A stretch of DNA of 24,931 bases from CAZEGV01 sp964511645 (GCA_964511645.1 CAZEGV010000039.1:1-24931), one strand, 5' to 3'. Positions 1-7,732 are shown, numbered from the stretch's first letter. Translations and numbers: made by a program. The notes: a model not told the origin generated them from the sequence alone.

Positions 1-186
1 AAAAAACAATTCAATCTAAATTAGACTCATATTATAGTTAAACTGGTATAAAACAACTAAAGAGTAATAATCCTTAAGTCCTTGCTGTATTTATTTGCCT
101 TATTTCTATTTTCTTTTAAAGATAAAATCACACCTAATTACATCAGTGTCAAAGAAAAAAATATTTTTTTGAATTATCTGAGATAA

Positions 187-228
187 AACAAAAAAACCTC
201 AACAATTTGATTAACAAAAAGTTGAGGT
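187..228 (-). terminator. Rho-independent terminator of the tRNA pair
   Basis: Eight-base inverted repeat ACCTCAAC (196-203) and GTTGAGGT (221-228) with a 17-base loop. Read on the minus strand it is followed by a run of T (195-190). It lies just beyond the 3' end of the Leu tRNA, so it most likely ends the tRNA transcript. To its left (1-186) the sequence is very AT-rich and I see no gene or structured element. Confidence 0.7.
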
Positions 229-233
229 AAATG

Positions 234-317
234 TACTCCGGGCGGGACTTGAACCCGCACGGCCCAAAGGCCACAGGATTTTAAGTCCTGCGTGTCTACC
301 AATTCCACCACCAGAGC
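234..317 (-). tRNA. tRNA-Leu (anticodon TAA)
   Basis: Reading the minus strand gives a complete class II tRNA of 84 bases: acceptor stem GCTCTGG paired with CCGGAGT (with a G-T first pair and one internal T-G), D-arm with GGTAGAC, anticodon stem CAGGA/TCCTG around loop CTTAAAA, hence anticodon TAA. A long variable arm follows (TGGCCTTTGGGCCG), then T-arm GCGGG-TTCAAGT-CCCGC. The discriminator base is A and CCA is not encoded. It reads UUA leucine codons, which are frequent in an AT-rich genome. It follows the Gly tRNA on the same strand, separated by 48 bases that include a small hairpin (321-336). Confidence 0.95.
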
Positions 318-365
318 ATTGCTGAATTTAATCAGCTAAACTAAACAATTTCAATCATGAAATCG

Positions 366-438
<73 letters not shown>

Positions 439-450
439 TTTTTTGTTTTT

Positions 451-469
451 ATTTCGGCTTCTCCGAAAT
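451..469 (-). other. Hairpin at the predicted 5' end of the tRNA transcript
   Basis: Perfect 7-base-pair hairpin ATTTCGG (451-457), loop CTTCT, CCGAAAT (463-469). It starts about seven bases downstream of the promoter -7 box, where transcription should begin, so the primary tRNA transcript would begin with this stem-loop. It has no T-tract suited to a terminator. A role in RNA stability or in RNase P/RNase processing is only inference. Confidence 0.5.
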
Positions 470-476
470 GATGATG

Positions 477-506
477 CAAAGATAAATACTTTGCTAAACA
501 ATACAA
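477..506 (-). promoter_or_regulatory. Bacteroidota-type promoter of the tRNA-Gly/tRNA-Leu transcript
   Basis: On the minus strand TTG (504-506), a 19-base spacer, then TATCTTTG (477-484). This fits the -33 TTG / -7 TAnnTTTG consensus of the Bacteroidota primary sigma factor. It lies between the ompA terminator and the tRNAs and is the best-matched promoter in the window. Confidence 0.75.
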
Positions 507-516
507 TATATAAGGC

Positions 517-547
517 AAAAAAAATCCCGCTTTATACGGGATTTTTT
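517..547 (-). terminator. Terminator after the OmpA/TSP3 gene
   Basis: Inverted repeat with arms 519-529 and 537-547 (core ATCCCG/CGGGAT extended by A/T pairs) and a 7-base loop. On the minus strand it ends in a run of T. It lies 19 bases past the stop codon of the OmpA gene and separates it from the tRNA promoter. Confidence 0.85.
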
Positions 548-565
548 CTTCTAATCAAATATTTC

Positions 566-2098
566 TTAATCAGGAAGTACTAAATTAAACTCTACTCGTC
601 TATTTAATGCTCTACCTCGTGCAGTATTATTAGTAGCAATTGGCTTATCAATACCATAACCTTCGTCTGTAAGTCTAGTTTCTGCAATACCTAAACTTAC
701 TAGCTTAGCTTTACAAGATGCTGCTCTATCTTTAGACAACTGAAGATTCTTAGCTTTATTTCCTCTTGAATCTGTATAACCATCCATTGTAAGGCTATAT
801 GCTGGATAATCTCTTAATATTTGAGCAATATCTTCCATGATTTTAAGAGAAGAAGGTGTCAGCTTAGTACTACCTGTTTCAAATCGAACATTTTTAGCAG
901 CGTAAGTCAGTTTATCTTTTACTTCTTGCTTAATCTCTGGGCAACCTTTATTGGCTTTAAGACCAGCGATACTTGGACATCTATCCAAACCATCAACTAC
1001 TCCATCACTGTCAGTATCAAGATCACAACCATTAACATCTACATTAAAACCTTTACGAGTATTAGGACATTTATCTTTTCTATCTTCTACACCATCATTA
1101 TCCGAATCAGCACATCCATTGAACTTAGCAAGACCTGCAACACTCGGACATTCATCTTTAGGATCAGCAATTCCGTCACCATCTGTATCGGCACAGCCGT
1201 CAAACTTAGCAAGACCAGCTACTTTAGGGCAAGTATCTTTGCTATCTTCTATCCCATCTCCGTCAGTATCAGGACAACCTTTGAAGGCAACAGTGCCCGA
1301 CAAATTTGGACAAGCATCCAAATAATCAGCAACTCCATCACCATCTGTATCTACTGGACAACCGGTAGCATCTACCACTACACCAGTAGGTGTATCGGCG
1401 CATAGATCTTTAGAATCAGCTACACCATCACCATCTGTGTCTTTCGCATTACCTATTTCGAAGATGAACCCAACTGCGTGCTCAAGATAAGCATCATTTA
1501 CTTTGTTTCTCAAGTCAGAATCCCAAGGAAATCCAGCACCATCATATTTATCATTTAAATAATAATGAAAACGAGTTTGCACGAAACCATAGATTTGGTT
1601 AGCTAAACGAATTCTAGCACCTACTCCTACGTTAAAGTTTAAATCTAGGTGTCTATTATCAGAAAAAGCACCTAAGTAAGAACCTATACCTCTAGTATCT
1701 GCGTAAGTAAGCCCCGTACCCAAATCAATATATGGTCCTATCAAAGCATCTTTTTTAAGAATCTTTCCATTGTACAATTTATAACGTAGTCCAATATCAC
1801 TTGTTAGCATTTCTGCCTTAAAAAACCTAAGTGTATCTTTACCACCAGCCATATTACCATAGCTAAAGTGAGTGTTTAAGTCTAAAAAAGGTGACAAGAA
1901 ATAATTGATTTGTAATCCTACTCCTGCATTCTCTCTCACGTCTTTAAAAGTAAAAAAACGATTCTCAATATCGCCATTATACTCTGTCATGTTGCCAAAG
2001 ATGCCTAAGCTCCACTTATTATCTGCTGTTTGTGCTTTTAGCACTCCTAAGCTTGACAAAAGCAAGCTCATTCCTAATATTATTTTTCTCATCATCAT
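566..2098 (-). CDS. OmpA-family outer-membrane protein with thrombospondin type 3 repeats
   Basis: Predicted structural porin-like protein of 510 residues that ties the outer membrane to peptidoglycan. Residues 1-22 form a signal peptide (hydrophobic core ending LKA|Q). Residues about 25-215 look like an 8-strand beta-barrel with alternating aromatic residues. Residues 220-387 hold six calcium-binding thrombospondin type 3 units of DTDGDG(V/I)xDxxDxCP form. Residues 398-508 are the OmpA C-terminal domain, with the peptidoglycan-binding Asp (D443 in YTDSRG) and Arg (R458 in LSKDRA). Translation could start at any of three consecutive ATG codons. The upstream operon ends in its own terminator, so this gene probably has its own promoter, though I could not find a convincing -7 box. 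This architecture is common and often abundant in Bacteroidota. I give no gene symbol because several paralogues usually exist. Confidence 0.93.
   Translation of the reverse strand: MMMRKIILGMSLLLSSLGVLKAQTADNKWSLGIFGNMTEYNGDIENRFFTFKDVRENAGVGLQINYFLSPFLDLNTHFSYGNMAGGKDTLRFFKAEMLTSDIGLRYKLYNGKILKKDALIGPYIDLGTGLTYADTRGIGSYLGAFSDNRHLDLNFNVGVGARIRLANQIYGFVQTRFHYYLNDKYDGAGFPWDSDLRNKVNDAYLEHAVGFIFEIGNAKDTDGDGVADSKDLCADTPTGVVVDATGCPVDTDGDGVADYLDACPNLSGTVAFKGCPDTDGDGIEDSKDTCPKVAGLAKFDGCADTDGDGIADPKDECPSVAGLAKFNGCADSDNDGVEDRKDKCPNTRKGFNVDVNGCDLDTDSDGVVDGLDRCPSIAGLKANKGCPEIKQEVKDKLTYAAKNVRFETGSTKLTPSSLKIMEDIAQILRDYPAYSLTMDGYTDSRGNKAKNLQLSKDRAASCKAKLVSLGIAETRLTDEGYGIDKPIATNNTARGRALNRRVEFNLVLPD
938..1441 (-). 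repeat. Tandem TSP3 coding repeats inside the OmpA gene
   Basis: Six tandem units of roughly 26-31 codons encode calcium-binding Asp-rich loops. Units three and four are nearly identical in protein (VAGLAKFDGCADTDGDGIAD against VAGLAKFNGCADSDNDGVED). This suggests recent duplication or gene conversion and a possible site of copy-number change. The antisense strand stays open through this region because of the repeat composition and does not encode a credible protein. Confidence 0.8.
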
Positions 2099-2130
2099 TC
2101 TGTTTGGTTTTTATATAATTGTGAATATCG

Positions 2131-2163
2131 CATAAAAAAACAGTTTAGACAAACCTGTTTTTA
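2131..2163 (-). terminator. Terminator after the pfkA-dinB-like operon
   Basis: On the minus strand AAAAACA-GTTT and AAAC-TGTTTTT form an 11-pair stem with one bulged G and a GTCT tetraloop, followed by extra T residues. It lies between the DinB-like stop and the OmpA start, so it ends the pfkA operon. Confidence 0.75.
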
Positions 2164-2204
2164 CTTTTTATATTATAAGGTGTTCATTTCTTGAAAGTTA
2201 CCTA

Positions 2205-2732
2205 TTACTCTACTCGTAAAATTTTAGAATATTCTCCCCAAGACCCTACATCTTCTTTATAATGCTTAATCATCACCCTTGACAGCTGATTAAGATGTCC
2301 TATATCATGAATTGTCCAAGTTGAGATGAGCTGCCTTAAGGTTACTGCTCCTAAATCAGGATGTTTTCCTTTTTTATCTAACTCCTCATTTTTTAAATCC
2401 CATGATTTTAATTTGATTAAGTTCTGTTTTCTTAAAACCTCAAACTCATCCAATAACTGATCAAGCGTTTTATCTTTAGATATGCCTTTTTGAGCGAATC
2501 TATCAAATGGCTCAAATGTTGGGATTTCTTTCGAGCTTAAAATCAACTCTGCTCTAGGAATCCAATCTGTGTTTTCTCCATGAATTAAATGTCCAATAAT
2601 ATCAAAAGCACTCCAAGTACCACTGCCCTCATTGATTATACCCCAATCACTTTTAAGATTACTCAATAATACTTTATATACTTGAGGGGTTCTTTCTAAA
2701 AGCTCTATTGATTTCTCTAAATCAAAATTCAT
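2205..2732 (-). CDS. DinB-like (DinB_2) putative metal-dependent enzyme
   Basis: Protein of 175 residues with the four-helix DinB/YfiT-like signature. Histidines at 48 (IGHLIHGE) and at 142 and 146 (HDIGHLNQ) would form the three-His metal site. Family members include bacillithiol-dependent S-transferases and many proteins of unknown substrate. It is not related in function to the DNA polymerase DinB. Its start lies 4 bases after the pfkA stop, so the two genes are almost certainly co-transcribed and perhaps translationally coupled. The link to glycolysis is unclear; detoxification or thiol chemistry is one guess. Fold assignment is fairly sure, substrate unknown. Confidence 0.85.
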   Translation of the reverse strand: MNFDLEKSIELLERTPQVYKVLLSNLKSDWGIINEGSGTWSAFDIIGHLIHGENTDWIPRAELILSSKEIPTFEPFDRFAQKGISKDKTLDQLLDEFEVLRKQNLIKLKSWDLKNEELDKKGKHPDLGAVTLRQLISTWTIHDIGHLNQLSRVMIKHYKEDVGSWGEYSKILRVE

Positions 2733-2736
2733 TTAC

Positions 2737-3717
2737 CTAAACACTAATCCTACCATTTACAATATCAATCATGCGTATTAGCTCTTTTTTAACAGGCTTT
2801 TCTTTCGTAATGGCATCTTTAAGTGAAGCATAAGAAAGCTCACCATTAACGACTCCTACCATTACATCAGTTTTTCCTTTTAAGATACCTTCTACTGCTC
2901 CTACGCCTAATATTGTAGCCAAAATCCTATCTGCAGCCGTAGGAGAACCACCCCTTTGTATATGTCCTAGTATAGATACTTTGGTATCTATTTGAGGTAA
3001 TTGTTTACCTACATCTCTAGCAATATCTACTGCCCTACCTGGCCGATGTCCTTCTGCTACTACAATCACATGGGACCCACGAGGACCTCCACCTTGATTT
3101 AATTTAGCGACAATCTCTTCTGCTGTCATGTCTTTTTCTGGGATTACCGCAACTTCTGCTCCTCCTGCTATAGCCGACTGAACAGCAATATAGCCCGTAT
3201 CTCTACCCATTACTTCTACAAAAAACACTCTTTCGTGAGCATCTGCCGTGTCTCTGATTTTATCTATGGCGTCCAAAACGGTATTAACCGCAGTGTCATA
3301 ACCTATTGTATAATCTGACCCAAAAATATCGTTATCGATTGTACCAGGGATTCCAATCACAGGAAACCCATGCTCTTGATAAAACAACTGTGCCCCAGTA
3401 AAAGTACCATTACCTCCTATTGTAATCAATCCCTCTATACCTGCATCACGAAGCTGTTTAGCGGCTTTCATTCTTCCTTCTATGGTTTTAAAGTCCATAC
3501 TACGGGCAGTTTTAAGTATTGTCCCGCCTTTTTGTATGATATTAGAGACTGATCTTCTGTCCATCTTGAACATCTTACCATTCATCAAGCCATCATAACC
3601 TCTTAGTACTCCGTACACCTCTATGTCATAATGTAAAGCTGTGCGAACCACTGCTCGTATAGCCGCATTCATTCCTGGGGAATCTCCTCCCGATGTCAAT
3701 ACTGCAAGTTTTTTCAT
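2737..3717 (-). CDS. pfkA: ATP-dependent 6-phosphofructokinase
   Basis: Phosphorylates fructose 6-phosphate to fructose 1,6-bisphosphate with ATP in glycolysis; cytoplasmic, normally a tetramer. Its 326 residues match the usual length of about 320. Visible motifs are the N-terminal nucleotide loop TSGGDSPGMN (8-17), PGTIDND (124-130) with the catalytic Asp at 128, MGRD (170-173), and the substrate loop HIQRGGSP (252-259). Gly in PGTIDND, where PPi-dependent enzymes have Lys, points to an ATP enzyme. An oddity: the GGDG motif reads GGNG (Asn103), replacing the Asp that in E. coli helps bind Mg-ATP. The codon is clearly AAT. First gene of a two-gene operon with the DinB-like protein. I see no strong promoter box in the 100 bases upstream. 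Confidence 0.96.
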   Translation of the reverse strand: MKKLAVLTSGGDSPGMNAAIRAVVRTALHYDIEVYGVLRGYDGLMNGKMFKMDRRSVSNIIQKGGTILKTARSMDFKTIEGRMKAAKQLRDAGIEGLITIGGNGTFTGAQLFYQEHGFPVIGIPGTIDNDIFGSDYTIGYDTAVNTVLDAIDKIRDTADAHERVFFVEVMGRDTGYIAVQSAIAGGAEVAVIPEKDMTAEEIVAKLNQGGGPRGSHVIVVAEGHRPGRAVDIARDVGKQLPQIDTKVSILGHIQRGGSPTAADRILATILGVGAVEGILKGKTDVMVGVVNGELSYASLKDAITKEKPVKKELIRMIDIVNGRISV

Positions 3718-3819
3718 ATCTTTATCTAATCACATTAAAGATGGCTAATCTCTACTTTTTTTGAACCTTATCAAAACTATTTTTTGAAAAAATAAGTACC
3801 CTCAAAATTGTAAATTTAA

Positions 3820-5121
3820 TCAATCTTGATGTTCTTTCAGATAAGTTGCTAAGAGTTTCTCAAATAGCTCATCCTTAGATAAATGATTTAATTCATCTAC
3901 AAACTGTTTTTTACTCTCCTCATCTAGTTTATCACCTACTGGTTTTGCTTTGGCCACTTTCCTTCCCCAAAGGATGGCATTATTTACAAGCCTATCTTTC
4001 TCGCTAGGTAAGTCGAGGTATTTTGTGTCTAATTTTAATTCTCTTTCTATTTCAGCAAACTTTTCTCTTTCTTCTCTGAATAAAAAAGTTAAACTCACGC
4101 CTTGCTTACCCGCCCTAGATGTACGACCACTTCGATGCGTGTAAGCGTCGCTAGTGTCGGGTAAATGATACTGAATAACAGTAGATATATTTTCCACATC
4201 AACCCCTCTTGCTGCTACGTCAGTTGCTATCAAGGTAGAAATCCCTCCTGCTCTAAACTGATCCATTACTTTATTACGCAAGCCTTGGGGTAAATCCCCA
4301 TGAATAGCTCCGCAAGAAAACTTATTGGCTGATAATTGTTTATATAACTTCTGAACACCTGACTTTGTTCTGCAAAATATAATTATTTTTTGCTCTCCAA
4401 ATCTTGTCAAAAAATGAAGTAAAACATTTTGTTTTTCTGTTGCTAAGACTTCAATGGCTTGATGATCAATTCCTTGATTGGTTTGTTTTTTCTTCCCGAT
4501 GGATATTTTTAATAATTCTTTATTGAGGTATTTTTTGATGATTCCATTAATCTCATCTGGCATAGTTGCCGAAAATAACCAAGTAGAGTAGTTTCGACTA
4601 GATGATGCTAATATTTTATCTATATCTGTTCTAAATCCTTTGAGAAGCATCTCATCCGCTTCGTCAAATATCACAAACTTAAGTACTGATAAATCTAGCA
4701 CTTTACGGTTGACTAAATCCATCATCCGCCCTGGTGTAGCTACAATCACTTGCACTCCATTACTAAGTTCATGAATTTGGGATTTGAGCGATACGCCACC
4801 ATAAATAGCTTCTACTTTCACCCCGTTTATTCCTTTGGCTAAATATTGTAATTCTGTACCAACTTGCTCGCAAAGCTCTCTTGTAGGTACTAGTATAACG
4901 GCTTGTACTCTACCAATGGCAGGCATTATCCTAGATAATAATGGCAATCCAAAAGCAAAGGTTTTGCCTGTACCTGTTGCCGACCTAGCTACAAAATCTC
5001 CTTTGTGTTTTAATAAAACAGGAATTGATTGAGCTTGAATTTCGGTAGGAGATGTAATTCCTTTTTCTGCTAGTTGTTTGACTAGCCCTGAGTGCAACTG
5101 GCTTGAAGAGAAATTTTTCAT
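3820..5121 (-). CDS. DEAD-box ATP-dependent RNA helicase
   Basis: Cytoplasmic RNA helicase of 433 residues with every DEAD-box motif in order: Q motif Gln29 (TEIQAQ), motif I ATGTGKT (48-54), Ia PTREL (79-83), Ib TPGR (129-132), II DEAD (153-156), III SAT (184-186), IV IIFCRT, V ATDVAARGVD (299-308) and VI HRSGRTSRAG (329-338). The C-terminal extension after the helicase core is short (about 75 residues, lysine-rich) and has no DbpA-type RNA-binding domain, so specific rRNA targeting as in DeaD/DbpA is not supported. Closest in general type to RhlE-like helicases involved in ribosome assembly or RNA decay. Stands alone between pfkA and an intergenic repeat. Confidence 0.94.
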   Translation of the reverse strand: MKNFSSSQLHSGLVKQLAEKGITSPTEIQAQSIPVLLKHKGDFVARSATGTGKTFAFGLPLLSRIMPAIGRVQAVILVPTRELCEQVGTELQYLAKGINGVKVEAIYGGVSLKSQIHELSNGVQVIVATPGRMMDLVNRKVLDLSVLKFVIFDEADEMLLKGFRTDIDKILASSSRNYSTWLFSATMPDEINGIIKKYLNKELLKISIGKKKQTNQGIDHQAIEVLATEKQNVLLHFLTRFGEQKIIIFCRTKSGVQKLYKQLSANKFSCGAIHGDLPQGLRNKVMDQFRAGGISTLIATDVAARGVDVENISTVIQYHLPDTSDAYTHRSGRTSRAGKQGVSLTFLFREEREKFAEIERELKLDTKYLDLPSEKDRLVNNAILWGRKVAKAKPVGDKLDEESKKQFVDELNHLSKDELFEKLLATYLKEHQD

Positions 5122-5189
5122 TTTTTCATTCTATTAATGTGTCATTCATCTCCAATTATAATTATCAATGCTACTTTTTTATCTCGCAA

Positions 5190-5379
5190 CTCACGAAGTG
5201 AGGCAAAAGGGATCTGTCAGTAGACGGACACTATTGCAACGACATCCTTTTTTGTTGATGATTTTGTTTTGTCTTCGGCAATCTCAGACTGACACAAATA
5301 AGGTCAATGTAATACAGAGAAAATCCCGACCACCAGTCAAGTGACGCTTTAGCAAAACAAAGACTAGCGGGTTTTGCCC
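5190..5379 (-). repeat. Dispersed intergenic repeat, copy D (degenerate)
   Basis: Read on the minus strand this gap resembles the repeats at 10631-10969. It opens with GGGC, continues with GGTGGTCGGG, and ends with AAAAAAGGAT followed by GCAAT. In between is TCAGTCTGAGATTGCCGAAG, which matches the loop of copy B (ACTGAGCTTGTCAAAG) with few changes. Short hairpin CTCAC-GAA-GTGAG lies at 5190-5202. With its flanks it fills the 271-base space between the OMP gene and the helicase, which holds no gene. Confidence 0.6.
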
Positions 5380-5392
5380 AAAATAGTTTTTA

Positions 5393-6160
5393 TTAGAAAT
5401 AATAACCTACTGAAACACCTGACCTTAAGATTACTGGTACTGGATTAGGAAATGATAGACTAATTCCATTTTTAGAAGATGTTGCTTTTATTTTTTGTAC
5501 GAACTTAGAATCATCTGAGCTTACACTGTTATTAAAATCATCAGTATATTTTTTCCAATCCACATTATCATCAGAAGTAACGGTTGCTTTTATTTTCCCA
5601 AAAGATGGTGCTATACCTATCCAAGTAACGTCTATTGCCCATTTATCATTAATAAGCCATTGTGTACCAATTGCTAAACCAATTCCTACAGCACTTACAT
5701 TAGTCTTTAATTTGAAATCACGCCAAGCTTCAATGGTCTTATCAGCATTAACATCTTCTTTATATTTTGATTTAAAAGTATATTTATAATATCTTATAAA
5801 TGGCGAAAGATAAAACCCTGTACCTTCACCTTCACCTAAATAAAACCTCATATCTGCCGTCACACGAAATGCACTTTGTTTCATACCTGAAAACACAGTG
5901 GTCTCTCCTGTTTGAGCCTTATCTTTAGCAGCTTTATCCATTTCATCTATAAAATTATGAAACCTCAACTTACTAGTAGAAGGTATTACACCTATACTTA
6001 ATTGAATCCCTTTATTATCATCTATTAGGTATTCAAACTGCCCTTCTATAAATCTCGGTGCTGCTAACGCTGACAAATTTAGCTTCACTCCTGCCCGAGG
6101 AGATTGTGCATAAACAGAAAAACTGAGAGCTAATAATAATAATGTAAAAATATTTTTCAT
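5393..6160 (-). CDS. Small outer-membrane beta-barrel protein, function unknown
   Basis: Protein of 255 residues with a clear signal peptide (MKNIFTLLLLALSFSVYA, predicted cut before Gln19). The mature part has alternating hydrophobic strands, such as GIQLSIGVIP, FRVTADMRFYLG and AVGIGLAIGTQW. It ends in GYYF, and the terminal Phe is the usual signal for outer-membrane barrel assembly. Aromatic girdle residues (FYLSPFIRYYKY) support a barrel of about 8-10 strands. It resembles the DUF3575-like Bacteroidota outer-membrane proteins, but I cannot name the family with certainty. A promoter box lies 23 bases upstream and the gene appears monocistronic. Confidence 0.8.
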   Translation of the reverse strand: MKNIFTLLLLALSFSVYAQSPRAGVKLNLSALAAPRFIEGQFEYLIDDNKGIQLSIGVIPSTSKLRFHNFIDEMDKAAKDKAQTGETTVFSGMKQSAFRVTADMRFYLGEGEGTGFYLSPFIRYYKYTFKSKYKEDVNADKTIEAWRDFKLKTNVSAVGIGLAIGTQWLINDKWAIDVTWIGIAPSFGKIKATVTSDDNVDWKKYTDDFNNSVSSDDSKFVQKIKATSSKNGISLSFPNPVPVILRSGVSVGYYF

Positions 6161-6183
6161 ATTATTTGTTTTTAGTGATAATT

Positions 6184-6191
6184 CAAAGATA
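6184..6191 (-). promoter_or_regulatory. -7 promoter box of the small OMP gene
   Basis: The minus strand reads TATCTTTG, a perfect TAnnTTTG box ending 23 bases before the ATG. No clear TTG lies at the expected upstream distance, so confidence is moderate. The box is squeezed between the GlmU-like stop codon and this start. Confidence 0.55.
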
Positions 6192-6199
6192 ATAATTTT

Positions 6200-7321
6200 T
6201 TAGCTATTTTCTACATATAAATCTTTGATAAGTTTTTTATTCTCTTTAGTGAGTGATCTTTCTTTTAACAACATTTGTTTTTTTACCATCTTTAAAAATT
6301 TTTCTAAATCATATTTTTCACTTATCCCCCAAGTGAAATTAGGGATGTGTTTATCTTGATATCCTGTACCAAATATATTTGCCCCAAAACCTATTGTAGT
6401 GCCTGAATTAAGCATCGTGGTAATTCCCGTGTGTACATAATCTCCAATAACTGCACCTAGCTTCCACTTTCCTGAGTCTATATAATCTTGACTCAAAGTA
6501 TCCCACATACGGATATTACTATAATTATTTTTGAGATTAGAACCGTTGGTTCCTGCACCTAGATTAACCCACTCTCCTATATAAGTATCACCAATATATC
6601 CTTCGTGTGCTTTATTAGAATAACCTTGTATGATTGTGTTTTTTAGCTCGCCTCCAATTACTGAATTTGGCCCAATTGTGTTGGCAGAACGTAATTTTGC
6701 TCCCATCGTAATGTGACTTCCGTCCAGAATCGCCAAAGGTCCTTTGAGGATTGCACCTTCATCAATAGTTACATTATTCCCAATATATATACTTCCCTGT
6801 TCGGCATTTATAGTTGCGGACTTGATACTTGCATTAGGGCTTATATAAATATCTTCTGGTTGGTAAAACGTAGTGTTTTTAGCATCCCCTGTACTTGGCT
6901 TCAGTTTTAATACCTTTATATCTGACTCTATCTGAGTAGCATTAACCGCTAGTAAATCCCAAATTCTATTTACTTGAATACATTTTTCTATTTTAAGCTC
7001 TAAACCTTCTCCATTACCTACATAAGCTATCTTTTGTTCCTTATAAGTTATAAATTCATTACTTTTTAATAATTTTATTTTTTCTAAAATTTTTCTGGAA
7101 GGCAATATATCTGCTCTTATATAAAGGTCTGCTTTATTTTCTTTCGGGTATAGGTGTTGCAAATAACCTTGAGTTTGGATGTACAATTCACAGTTCAGGT
7201 GTTTCCCCCATTTTTCTGCTAAGGTCAAAATTCCTGAGCGAAAAGAGACCAACGCTCTCGCTTGTGTAAGAGGATAAAAGGCTTGGTGAATTTGGGCTGT
7301 ATCGTAAAGTATTACCTTCAT
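6200..7321 (-). CDS. Bacteroidota GlmU-like sugar nucleotidyltransferase/acetyltransferase
   Basis: Protein of 373 residues matching the alternate GlmU-like family of Bacteroidota. The N-terminal part (1-150; MKVILYDTA, PLTQARA) is a divergent nucleotidyltransferase-type domain. Residues about 155-325 are a left-handed beta-helix of hexapeptide repeats (IYIGNNVTI, NTIGPNSVIGGE, YIGDTYIGEWVNLGAG). The segment NKAHEGYIGD (236-245) parallels the acetyltransferase active-site region of GlmU, with His239 the likely catalytic residue. The likely role is UDP-N-acetylglucosamine supply for cell wall and glycolipids, in the cytoplasm. It replaces or supplements canonical GlmU; none is visible in this window. 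It starts only 10 bases after the L31 terminator, so it may depend on read-through from rpmE2. Confidence 0.85.
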   Translation of the reverse strand: MKVILYDTAQIHQAFYPLTQARALVSFRSGILTLAEKWGKHLNCELYIQTQGYLQHLYPKENKADLYIRADILPSRKILEKIKLLKSNEFITYKEQKIAYVGNGEGLELKIEKCIQVNRIWDLLAVNATQIESDIKVLKLKPSTGDAKNTTFYQPEDIYISPNASIKSATINAEQGSIYIGNNVTIDEGAILKGPLAILDGSHITMGAKLRSANTIGPNSVIGGELKNTIIQGYSNKAHEGYIGDTYIGEWVNLGAGTNGSNLKNNYSNIRMWDTLSQDYIDSGKWKLGAVIGDYVHTGITTMLNSGTTIGFGANIFGTGYQDKHIPNFTWGISEKYDLEKFLKMVKKQMLLKERSLTKENKKLIKDLYVENS

Positions 7322-7330
7322 GTCCTAAAA

Positions 7331-7363
7331 TAAAAAAAAGTCCTCACATAACGTAAGGACTTT
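7331..7363 (-). terminator. Terminator between rpmE2 and the GlmU-like gene
   Basis: Arms AAAGTCCT (7337-7344) and AGGACTTT (7356-7363) with an 11-base loop, then eight T on the minus strand. It is a good intrinsic terminator, yet the next gene starts about 10 bases beyond the T-run, leaving no room for a separate promoter. Confidence 0.8.
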
Positions 7364-7392
7364 GAGATTGTTTGATACTTTTAAAGTAAAAA

Positions 7393-7638
7393 TTATTTCT
7401 TTTGGTAACGTTTGTTGAATTTCTCAACACGTCCAGCAGTATCCAAGAACATTTTCTTACCTGTGTAAAATGGATGAGATGCAGAAGAAACCTCTATTTT
7501 CACTAAAGGGTACTCATTACCGTCTTCCCACTTAACAGTATCTTTGGTAGCAATAGTAGATCTCGTTAAAAACGATATATCTGCTTGCATATCGTGAAAC
7601 ACTACTTCTCTATAATCTGGGTGTATGTCTTTTTTCAT
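7393..7638 (-). CDS. rpmE2: 50S ribosomal protein L31 type B
   Basis: Protein of 81 residues, the length of type B L31. It opens MKKDIHPDYREVVFHDM and contains SSASHPFYTGKK, both hallmarks of the family. It has no cysteines, so it is the zinc-independent (C-minus) form. It sits at the bridge between the ribosomal subunits. In bacteria that have both forms, type B is induced on zinc shortage; here it may be the only L31, as is usual in Bacteroidota. It has its own promoter box 36 bases upstream and a terminator downstream. Confidence 0.96.
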   Translation of the reverse strand: MKKDIHPDYREVVFHDMQADISFLTRSTIATKDTVKWEDGNEYPLVKIEVSSASHPFYTGKKMFLDTAGRVEKFNKRYQKK

Positions 7639-7673
7639 GTTATTATAAATTAGAAATCAATCGAATCGAAAGG

Positions 7674-7681
7674 CAAAGATA
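7674..7681 (-). promoter_or_regulatory. -7 promoter box of rpmE2
   Basis: The minus strand reads TATCTTTGCC, a perfect TAnnTTTG match with the common following C, 35 bases before the L31 start codon. No exact TTG is found at 19-21 bases upstream. Confidence 0.6.
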
Positions 7682-7707
7682 TGATTATTTTATTTGAATA
7701 CTATCAT

Positions 7708-7732
7708 AAGTCCTAAACTTTTAGGTAGACTT
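7708..7732 (-). terminator. Possible weak terminator after uvrA
   Basis: Interrupted hairpin: AAGTC-CTAAA and TTTAG-GTA-GACTT with a 2-base centre. It lies 31 bases past the uvrA stop and before the rpmE2 promoter, where a terminator is expected. It lacks a proper T-tract, so the call is tentative. Confidence 0.35.

Noticed and set aside
821..1405. Long open reading frame on the plus strand opposite the TSP3 repeats (194 codons), with another nested at 951-1325
   Set aside because: It is the antisense of the repetitive Asp-rich coding region, and its Ser/Thr/Ile-rich repetitive product follows from that composition. The minus-strand OmpA gene is complete and unambiguous.
3778..3794. A/T palindrome TATTTTTT-G-AAAAAATA between pfkA and the helicase gene
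   Set aside because: The arms have a one-base centre, so cannot form a hairpin loop, and it is made of A and T runs expected in this AT-rich gap. It is not supported as terminator or operator.
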